Shown piece by piece: positions 57,381 to 64,000 of a stretch of DNA of 64,000 nucleotides (its first letter is position 1; the number at the start of each line of letters is the position of its first letter). Source of the DNA: a virus. Position numbers and translations under genes: made by a program. The DNA lies in the IMG/VR virus record IMGVR_UViG_3300025840_003418, positions 1 through 64,000 of that record. One strand, 5' to 3'. The notes beneath the pieces were generated by a model. That model did not search any database and was not told where the DNA came from. It saw only the letters and a program-made list of their open reading frames with translations.

Positions 57381-58834
57381 TGGACCATGCATTAATATTC
57401 GGTGTACACGATATGATGCCCCATCGATTCCTAGGACCGCATCGTATTGCACATTACCTTAGGAATAATGGATGGGATATAGAAGTTGTAGACTTTGCTA
57501 GTTTTTGGACTTTAGAACAACTAAAAAATTTTATTAAATCACGAATACATAAAAAAACAAAGTTTATAGGATTTGGGTGTTGGTTTGGTAACTGGCCAGA
57601 GAATATAGATATGTTATCACATTGGATCAAAGATTATTATCCAGAAATAAAAATTATTTACGGCAGTCATACATATCCTAAATTTAATAACGAATCAATA
57701 GATTATTATACTGTAGGTTATGCAGAAAAAGCAATAATACAATTAGCTAATTATTTTCAAAACAACGGAACTATCAAGTTTGACACAAGATGGGAAAATA
57801 AAAAAATTATTCTTGCTAATGACACTTACCCTGCATTTCCGATGAACGAACTAGGTGTTATATACGAACATAGAGATCTTATAGAACCTTGGGAGTGGCT
57901 TACCATAGAATTTACAAGAGGTTGTAAATTTTCCTGCAAATTTTGCAATTATCCTATATTAGGCGTAAAAGACGATCACTCAACTGCTGCTTCTGACTTT
58001 GAGTACACTGTTAGAGATGCTTATGATAAATTTGGTGTGACAAATTATTATACAGCAGACGAAACATTAAATCAAGATAAATCTATGATAGAAAAATATG
58101 CAAATGTAGCTGATACATTAAATTTTAAATTAAGAATGCACGGATTTATGAGAGCAGATTTATTAATTGCTAATAAAGATACATGGGATCCATTGTCTCG
58201 GTTAGGTGTATTTGGGCATATGTATGGTATAGAAACGTTTAATAAAAAAACTGGCTCTAGTGTAGGGAAAGGAATGGATCCATTAAAAGTAAAAGAAGGC
58301 TTACTCGAAATACGAGAATGGTTTGATGCAATAGAACCATATCGAGGCAATATTAATATGGTGTGTGGATTACCGTTTGAAACTAAAGAAACTTGGGAAA
58401 GTGGCATTGAATGGCTTATGAAAAATTGGACATCTAAAGGAGACATAAGTGCTACTTATGCATTAGAAATACCGTTAAGTAGTATGGATTCAAAATTAAG
58501 TTTTATAAGTAATAATTGGAAAGCATTAGGATACAGAAGAAGAAAAACACCTTCTGAATCTTTACATGCTGTGAGTTCTCTAAAATATGCTGACGAATTA
58601 TTAGATTGGGAAAATGATTACATGGATCTTGACTGGGCAGTAAAAAGTTGTAATACAATATATAAACAGTATAAAGTTGATATGGGCGTTAGTGTTTGGC
58701 ACTGGGGAGATCATGGATTAATGAATTTAAGTTTTAAAGATCTTCAAAAAAAACAAAAACATTATAATCAATGGCCTAACAAAGAACTGGAAGATTTTTT
58801 ACAACGCTATATTAAAAAGAAAATAGAATTATGA
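57380..58834 (+). CDS. B12-binding-like radical SAM protein, tandem copy 3 (484 aa)
   Basis: Cys182, Cys186, Cys189 (GCKFSCKFC). It has GPHRIAHYLRNNGWDIEVVDF, ADETLNQDKSMIEKY, HGFMRADLL and IETFNKKTGSSVGKGM. The ending LQRYIKKKIEL matches the other copies. It overlaps the amidinotransferase gene by ATGA, so the three enzymes and the amidinotransferase form one translation unit. Confidence 0.9.
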   Translation: MDHALIFGVHDMMPHRFLGPHRIAHYLRNNGWDIEVVDFASFWTLEQLKNFIKSRIHKKTKFIGFGCWFGNWPENIDMLSHWIKDYYPEIKIIYGSHTYPKFNNESIDYYTVGYAEKAIIQLANYFQNNGTIKFDTRWENKKIILANDTYPAFPMNELGVIYEHRDLIEPWEWLTIEFTRGCKFSCKFCNYPILGVKDDHSTAASDFEYTVRDAYDKFGVTNYYTADETLNQDKSMIEKYANVADTLNFKLRMHGFMRADLLIANKDTWDPLSRLGVFGHMYGIETFNKKTGSSVGKGMDPLKVKEGLLEIREWFDAIEPYRGNINMVCGLPFETKETWESGIEWLMKNWTSKGDISATYALEIPLSSMDSKLSFISNNWKALGYRRRKTPSESLHAVSSLKYADELLDWENDYMDLDWAVKSCNTIYKQYKVDMGVSVWHWGDHGLMNLSFKDLQKKQKHYNQWPNKELEDFLQRYIKKKIEL

Positions 58835-59901
58835 GTATATATACAAACTGGGATCCTTTAGAATTATGTATTGTTGGAAATTGTCTAACTGAAGTGCCAG
58901 ACACTTGGAGTATCGATCCTAAGGCAAAACCATTATTAGAAAAAATATTAAAAGAAACAAAAGAAGACTTAGACAATTTAGCAGCACTAATTTCATCATT
59001 TAACACAAAAGTTTTGAGACCAACACCTAAAATATTTCCACAAAAGTCTAATTTACATAATTTTAGTATTTTAAACGCAACTAATCCTATTGTCCCGAGA
59101 GATCAATATTTTGTATACGATAAAACTATATATCAAACATACACTAGTTTACCAGATAGGTACTTTGACGGATTTAATTACTATAGCCTATTTAAAGATT
59201 TGTTTAAGCAAGGGCATAATTGGTTAAGTCTTCCGCCGCCGATTTTAAACAATCTAAATAATAACGAAAAATGGTATCTAGACGGGCAGGACATTTACCA
59301 TAATCGTTTAAACTACACATTATTATGGCATACTGCTACAATGTTTAAAGCAGGCAAAGATATTATTGTAAATAATCAAGGTCCGGGCACTCAGTTAGGG
59401 TTAGAATGGATAAAACGTAACGTTGATGCTGAATTTATACACAATGAAGATACATATGTCGATAGTTGGGGTCATATAGATCACGGATTTTACATGCCTA
59501 ACGATAACACTGTAATATGTATGGACGAACATTGGGTTCCGCAATGCCTACGTAATAAAGAATTAATATTACTAGATGGATTATTTGAAAGATTCGATTA
59601 TAAAAATTTTATAGAAGAAACTAACAATAAAGTAGATCCGTTTTCTTATAATTGGTTAGAAGATTGGTTTGATCAATGGACAGGATATTGTCAAGAAGTA
59701 GCGTTTGAAGCAAATGTTTTAGTAGTAGATCCAAATAATATTATATTTGCAACCGAACAGCCAGAAGTGTTTGCTAAATTAGGAGAATATAATATTAACT
59801 GTCACGTAAGTAAACTACGTCACGGAATGTTTTGGGCAGGAGGAATACATTGTATGACATTAGATATTAAACGTAGTGGTCTAAAGCGTTGCGTAATCTA
59901 G
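58831..59901 (+). CDS. Amidinotransferase-like protein (356 aa)
   Basis: This resembles the L-arginine:glycine/inosamine amidinotransferase family (AGAT, StrB1, and the SxtG/CyrA natural-product enzymes). VPRDQYFVYDKTIYQ, YLDGQDIYHNR and DSWGHIDHGF (His215, Asp217, His218) fit the active-site strands, and GIHCMTLDIKR carries the catalytic Cys341. These enzymes move the guanidine group of arginine to an amine. It ends a four-gene plus operon and overlaps the convergent aminotransferase by 35 bases. A guanidino product is therefore possible. Confidence 0.85.
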   Translation: MSIYTNWDPLELCIVGNCLTEVPDTWSIDPKAKPLLEKILKETKEDLDNLAALISSFNTKVLRPTPKIFPQKSNLHNFSILNATNPIVPRDQYFVYDKTIYQTYTSLPDRYFDGFNYYSLFKDLFKQGHNWLSLPPPILNNLNNNEKWYLDGQDIYHNRLNYTLLWHTATMFKAGKDIIVNNQGPGTQLGLEWIKRNVDAEFIHNEDTYVDSWGHIDHGFYMPNDNTVICMDEHWVPQCLRNKELILLDGLFERFDYKNFIEETNNKVDPFSYNWLEDWFDQWTGYCQEVAFEANVLVVDPNNIIFATEQPEVFAKLGEYNINCHVSKLRHGMFWAGGIHCMTLDIKRSGLKRCVI

Positions 59902-61078
59902 TATCTAATTGATTAAAATATTCATTGTCTGCGGTCAATGGAATTACAACACGTAAACCTTTCCATTCGTAGTTTTGTATACCTACATTTAAACCGTTTT
60001 CAAAGAATTTTTTTTGTGCTAACGGTATGTTATCTACAGGAAAAAATTTTAAGTTATAATATAAACCGTACGAAGTATAACTTTCAACAATACCGTCTTC
60101 TACTAGTTGACTAAACATAAGATTGCTTTTTGGTTTTAAATACTTATAGTTTTCAAATATACTTTCTTTTTCGATAATTTCTAAATATTTTAATGTGCTA
60201 TATATACCAGTTAAACTAAAACTATATGTGAAGCCATGACTCCAAAATTCATCTTTTACTGTATTAAAAACTTCTTTAGTCATTAAACACGAACTAAGAG
60301 GAAAGTAACCACCACTCAAACTTTTCCCCATTACAAATATATCAGGGTCTACATTAAATCCTTTTAGTTTTCCTAATTTTCCAGCACACATAGCAATATC
60401 ATCAATAATTAACAAAATATCTTTTGACTTACATAACAATTTAAGAGATTTCCAAAAGTTGTCACTGTATGGTGTTACACCTCCAAGCCAACTACAACTT
60501 TCCATAACAACACAACTTATGTCATCTGCATCTAATGCATTTTGTAAATTATTAAATAAAATGTTTTCATTATCATCTCTATATACACTTTTACAAAATT
60601 GATTGCGTCCTAGTGTGCGAGTCATAAAACTACCGCCACTTATACTAGAACTAAGATAAGTGCTACCATGATAACTTTCTGTTACTCCGATAATCTTATT
60701 TTTTTGCATATTACCGTTACATTGATGATATAATGCTGCTAATTTTACAGCACCCTCAACTGCATCACTACCTGATAAACTATAAAAACTGTAATATCCA
60801 TCTGTCATATCGTATAACTTTTGTGAAAGTTCTAACACTGCATCAGTTGTACTTAGGTATTCCCCACTTACAAATGGTATTTCTTTTGAACGGTTGGATA
60901 CATAATCAATAATGTCAGTTCTATCAAATCCTAACATAAAACTACCACAACTACCAAGACTTGTGTCTAAGAAGTCCTTTCCGTCTTTAATATAACCAAA
61001 CTTTGTATATCTCGAAACAATATTATAGTCAGAATTATTGTTATTTTCTGTAAAGGGAAAAAATATTTTTGGGGTCAT
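59867..61078 (-). CDS. Class III PLP-dependent aminotransferase (403 aa)
   Basis: ATG 61078 is chosen because a GGAG site precedes it; the frame runs up to 61105. SGSDAVEGAVKLA (102-114), SYHGST (135-140), IIDDIAM with Asp226 and the PLP Lys252 in FVMGKSLSGGYFPL are the family signatures (glutamate-1-semialdehyde mutase, omega-aminotransferases). It could supply the amine acceptor for the amidinotransferase, or act on an aldehyde/keto sugar. It is the only gene of its minus-strand unit. Confidence 0.92.
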   Translation of the reverse strand: MTPKIFFPFTENNNNSDYNIVSRYTKFGYIKDGKDFLDTSLGSCGSFMLGFDRTDIIDYVSNRSKEIPFVSGEYLSTTDAVLELSQKLYDMTDGYYSFYSLSGSDAVEGAVKLAALYHQCNGNMQKNKIIGVTESYHGSTYLSSSISGGSFMTRTLGRNQFCKSVYRDDNENILFNNLQNALDADDISCVVMESCSWLGGVTPYSDNFWKSLKLLCKSKDILLIIDDIAMCAGKLGKLKGFNVDPDIFVMGKSLSGGYFPLSSCLMTKEVFNTVKDEFWSHGFTYSFSLTGIYSTLKYLEIIEKESIFENYKYLKPKSNLMFSQLVEDGIVESYTSYGLYYNLKFFPVDNIPLAQKKFFENGLNVGIQNYEWKGLRVVIPLTADNEYFNQLDTRLRNALDHYV

Positions 61079-61095
61079 ATATAATATCTCCAACG

Positions 61096-61111
61096 TATTT
61101 AACACTAAATA
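61096..61111. promoter_or_regulatory. Weak divergent late-promoter-like elements
   Basis: Plus strand ACTAAATA (61104-61111) precedes the ATG at 61118. Minus strand GTTAAATA (61103-61096) precedes GGAG and the ATG at 61078. Each has one mismatch to NATAAATA, so they are weaker than at 54.4 kb. Confidence 0.4.
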
Positions 61112-61117
61112 CTGTTG

Positions 61118-63037
61118 ATGAAAAAAAATGTTTATCTATTTCAACCAGAAATATCTTCAGGCACACGACCCGAACATTACTTACCGTATAGTGTAGGATG
61201 TATTTGGGCGTATTGTAATCAATTTGAAGATATACAGAATAATTACGAGTTAAAAGATGTAATATGGAAACGTGAGCGACAAAAAGACGTACTGGATAGA
61301 ATAGAAGATCCGGTAGTATGTGCTTTTAGTTGTTATGTATGGAATGAAAATTGGAATCTTACTTGTGCTAAAAGAATTAAAGAACGCTGGCCCGAATGTA
61401 TCATTGTATTTGGTGGTCCAAGTGTAAACGAAAATTGGACAAAACACGAATTTATCGATGTAGCAATGTTCGGTGAGGGCGAAGAAAAATGGGCAGAGTT
61501 GTTACATAAAATTTTAAACAACGAAGCTCTAGATAGATATTGGAATAATCCGAGACAAAAAGAAATTGAAGATTATCCTAGTCCGTATGTTACTGGATTT
61601 TTTGATAAAATAATTGCTGACAATCCTGGCGTGTTTTGGTTTATGATGTTAGAAACAAATAGAGGATGTCCTTATCATTGTACGTTCTGCGGATGGGGTG
61701 CATCTTATTTAAATAAATTAAAAACTTTTGCCTTTGAAAGAGTACAAGCAGATATAGAATGGGCAATAACTCATAATATACATTGGATCTTTCCTATTGA
61801 TGCAAATAGCGGTATATTACGAGAACGTGATGTAGAGATAGCACATCTAATACGTAAAGCAATATTAGATCCAAGAAGTAACATTCGACGTGTAACATTT
61901 AACCATGCAAAAAATCTTAATCCAGCGTGTTTTGAAATGGAAAAAATAATTCAAGAATGGACTTATGGTTTAGAAGTTGCTATACAAAGTTTAAACGTTG
62001 ACACACTAAAGGCTGTTAAAAGATTTAATATGGGTCTAAATAATATCGAAAAAACCTATGCTGAATGTAATAAACACGGAATACGTCATTATACCGAACT
62101 AGTTCTAGGATTACCCTATGAAACTAAAGATACATATATTAATGGTCTTATGAAACTTTTAGAGTTAGGACAACATAACAGTGTAAAAACATATCTAGCA
62201 ACTGTTATACCTAATAGCGAAATGGATGACCCTGCATATCAAGAAAAATACGGAATAAAGCTTATACATCCTAAAGACCTATATAGACGTCCTGAAGAAA
62301 GGATTTGGGACGAAGAAGACGGTAGTGAAGAAGTAATTGCAATGGTTAGTGCTACTAATACAGCATCTTCACAAGATCTTGCAGATTGTTTAAGTTTTAG
62401 TTGGGTTTTAACTCAATTTCATTATGCAGGATATAGTCAAATAGTTGCACAATATCTTAACAATATTGCAGGTGTTTCTTATAGAGAATTTTACGATTTT
62501 ATGTACGAAGAAATAAAATCAGACGAATGGATCGGAGGTTTACAAAAAGATGTGGAAGAAATAATGCTTGCATATCTAGTAAACGGAGAAATTCCTCCAG
62601 AGAGTAAGTGGGGAAATATTGTAGCCCTTACGTTACCAGAAAGTTATGGTACTCAAGAGTTCTTTGCTCATAAAGATTATGTGATTAATTTAGTAATTAA
62701 GATTGCAAATAAATTAATTCAGTTACCTAAGTGTATAGAAGATTTACAATATGCATTTATGAAAGACGAAAATAAAGAGTATCCGTACTTTGTAAATAGT
62801 ACCGTTGATATTGATAGATGGACTGAATATGATTGCGTATACGAAGTTAGAGATAGATCAAAAGTAAGCCATCAAACAGATCAAATGTATAAAAAGTTTT
62901 TACATAAGACCGATCTATATAATACCACCAATCCCTATAAGCACATAAGTACAAGTGAGATTACTAAAGAACAAGAAAAATCATTACAGCCAGTAAGTTT
63001 AGTAGACAGTAAGGTAGAGGAAGGTAGTTTTCATTGA
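61118..63037 (+). CDS. B12-binding radical SAM protein (BchE-like architecture, 639 aa)
   Basis: ATG 61118 (or TTG 61115). An N-terminal Rossmann-like domain (CIIVFGGPSVNENW, DVAMFGEGEEKW) is followed by Cys184, Cys188, Cys191 (GCPYHCTFCGWG). AIQSLNVDTLKAVKRFNMGL, TELVLGLPYETKDTY and TVIPNSEM match DUF4080/B12-binding radical SAM enzymes. A C-terminal domain of about 200 residues is unrecognised. The frame overlaps the next radical SAM gene (TTGA). Confidence 0.9.
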   Translation: MKKNVYLFQPEISSGTRPEHYLPYSVGCIWAYCNQFEDIQNNYELKDVIWKRERQKDVLDRIEDPVVCAFSCYVWNENWNLTCAKRIKERWPECIIVFGGPSVNENWTKHEFIDVAMFGEGEEKWAELLHKILNNEALDRYWNNPRQKEIEDYPSPYVTGFFDKIIADNPGVFWFMMLETNRGCPYHCTFCGWGASYLNKLKTFAFERVQADIEWAITHNIHWIFPIDANSGILRERDVEIAHLIRKAILDPRSNIRRVTFNHAKNLNPACFEMEKIIQEWTYGLEVAIQSLNVDTLKAVKRFNMGLNNIEKTYAECNKHGIRHYTELVLGLPYETKDTYINGLMKLLELGQHNSVKTYLATVIPNSEMDDPAYQEKYGIKLIHPKDLYRRPEERIWDEEDGSEEVIAMVSATNTASSQDLADCLSFSWVLTQFHYAGYSQIVAQYLNNIAGVSYREFYDFMYEEIKSDEWIGGLQKDVEEIMLAYLVNGEIPPESKWGNIVALTLPESYGTQEFFAHKDYVINLVIKIANKLIQLPKCIEDLQYAFMKDENKEYPYFVNSTVDIDRWTEYDCVYEVRDRSKVSHQTDQMYKKFLHKTDLYNTTNPYKHISTSEITKEQEKSLQPVSLVDSKVEEGSFH

Positions 63038-64000
63038 CACAATTTACAGAACAAGCCATTGATCAAATCTTTAAGTACATTGGTAACAGAAAAATATTAG
63101 ATCCTACAGTTTCACTTTGTCATCATTGCCATAGTCATATTCCTGCCTATAGGATGGAAGAAGACGGAATGATTTATCTAGTTAAATATTGTAATGAACA
63201 TGGGGTTCAAAAATATATAATAGAAACTAGTGCAGAATTTTATTATGGTTTGATGAAATCTATGGAAGATCCTAGGTTTAATATGTCTGGAGGTTTATTA
63301 ATAGAAACAACAGACAGATGTAATTTAGATTGTCCCCATTGCTATCATTTGCCTGATAACGATTCAGCAGATGTAAATAGACAAATATTAATAGATACAA
63401 TTAAAACATTTCCCATAGATAAACCAGGAGACGGTATACATAGAATTATATTAGCAGGAGCTGAACCTACTTTACGTCCAGACTTTCCACAACTGTGTGC
63501 AGAAGTAAGCGAAATACACGAAACTCTGCATCCGGCTGTAATGACCAATGGCATTCGATTTAATAATACAAGATGGCTTAAAGAATCAAAAGCAGCAGGA
63601 TTAGTTTCTGTAAACGTAGGATTAAATCATCCTTCATACCATAATCATAAAGTAATTAGAAATAAACAAGAAACTGCAATTAACAATATCTTTGAACAAG
63701 ATTTAGATATGGGGTACATTAGTTATACAATGATAGAAATGAACGAATTACCTGATATCCTACAAGAAATTATTAATTCACCGTGGCATCCCCAAACTTT
63801 CAGAGTGCGCTTAGGAAGCGAAATAGGCAGAAATGCAACACAGAATGTTTATAGACTAAGCACCTTATATTATGCTGCTAAGGAATGGTGCGAAAAAAAC
63901 AATAAAAGCTTTATTGATATAAACCCTGCAGATAACAATATCTACCATATGATGGTAGACATTGAAGGAAAAATAGTAAGACTAATACAATGGTGTGACG
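63034..64000 (+). CDS. Partial radical SAM protein of the Tes/MJ0619 type
   Basis: TTG start overlaps the previous stop, and the frame is open to the window end (322 residues). The N-terminus has Cys29/Cys32 (CHHCHSHIPAY), then KYCNEHG with Cys53, the metal-binding prelude seen in the MJ0619/tetraether synthase group. The cluster motif is Cys96, Cys100, Cys103 (RCNLDCPHCYH); LAGAEPTLRPD is the GGEP equivalent. Members carry out unusual C-C bond formation or methylation on lipids and pterins. Substrate is unknown. The 3' end lies outside the window. Confidence 0.85.
   Translation, partial: MTQFTEQAIDQIFKYIGNRKILDPTVSLCHHCHSHIPAYRMEEDGMIYLVKYCNEHGVQKYIIETSAEFYYGLMKSMEDPRFNMSGGLLIETTDRCNLDCPHCYHLPDNDSADVNRQILIDTIKTFPIDKPGDGIHRIILAGAEPTLRPDFPQLCAEVSEIHETLHPAVMTNGIRFNNTRWLKESKAAGLVSVNVGLNHPSYHNHKVIRNKQETAINNIFEQDLDMGYISYTMIEMNELPDILQEIINSPWHPQTFRVRLGSEIGRNATQNVYRLSTLYYAAKEWCEKNNKSFIDINPADNNIYHMMVDIEGKIVRLIQWCD

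Noticed and set aside
37373-58834. Classical cobalamin-binding DxHxxG motif in the radical SAM N-domains
   Set aside because: The domains look Rossmann-like, but I could not find DxHxxG in any of the four related proteins, so firm B12 dependence is not claimed.
37373-63037. RiPP cluster with a precursor peptide gene
   Set aside because: I looked for a short leader/core peptide gene near the radical SAM genes. Intergenic gaps are under 60 bases and the only small frame (52022-52219) has no such features. A larger protein substrate remains possible.
1-64000. tRNA genes, integrase or attachment sites
   Set aside because: No cloverleaf-like gene, integrase motif or att-like repeat was noticed; gaps between genes are all below 100 bases, leaving little room.

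Overview
The window looks like part of the genome of a marine T4-like myovirus. It is AT-rich and densely coding, with many ATGA/TGATG-type gene overlaps. Hallmarks are a T4-type family B DNA polymerase (gp43) at 5381-8050, a gp45-like sliding clamp at 11874-12617, a DsbA-like DNA-binding protein at 4773-5033, a FEN/RNase H-type 5' exonuclease at 23165-24148, a MoxR AAA ATPase with a VWA metallopeptidase-like partner at 25644-28148, and T4-type late promoter motifs (NATAAATA). The polymerase and many small proteins resemble those of T4-like cyanophages and pelagimyophages. The host (cyanobacterium, SAR11 or another marine proteobacterium) cannot be settled from this window. I saw no tRNA, rRNA, CRISPR or integrase genes.

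Layout. Positions 1-4.7 kb hold small, partly Cys- or Lys-rich phage proteins. Positions 4.7-31 kb are almost all on the plus strand: replication genes, a nucleotide-sugar set (cytidylyltransferase, eukaryotic-type phosphomannomutase, UDP/GDP-sugar dehydrogenase, epimerase, GT-B glycosyltransferase), and a 7-deazaguanine set (DpdA/TGT-like transglycosylase, QueD-like, FolE, QueE, with a QueC-like gene at 40.2 kb). Two heme genes (heme oxygenase and HemJ) and many small conserved phage genes complete it. Early/middle transcription here appears to use host-type promoters: eight good TTGAC(A/T)/TATAAT-like pairs with 16-17 bp spacing sit at gene junctions. A tail-fibre-like gene at 29.7-31.2 kb closes this half and has a late-type promoter.

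Positions 31-64 kb are a striking accessory island. It consists of operons of alternating orientation that start from very short divergent junctions (33.2, 40.2, 46.4, 54.4 and 61.1 kb), several carrying T4-type late promoter motifs on both strands. The operons meet tail to tail, often with overlapping 3' ends. The island encodes 11 radical SAM proteins, 13 proteins that look like 2-oxoglutarate/Fe(II) oxygenases (five in a near-tandem family), two SGNH-hydrolase-like proteins, and a sulfotransferase-like protein. It also has a delta-9-type desaturase, a QueC-like ATPase, a nitroreductase, a methyltransferase, an amidinotransferase, a class III aminotransferase and a second fibre-like protein.

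How they may work together (inference): the left half makes and probably modifies phage DNA (deazaguanine, possibly glycosylated) and adjusts host heme metabolism. The right half is a late-expressed biosynthetic or modification island. Its density of radical SAM and oxygenase genes next to fibre genes suggests modification of a virion protein, host surface component or small molecule. The product is unknown and is the most interesting open question here.
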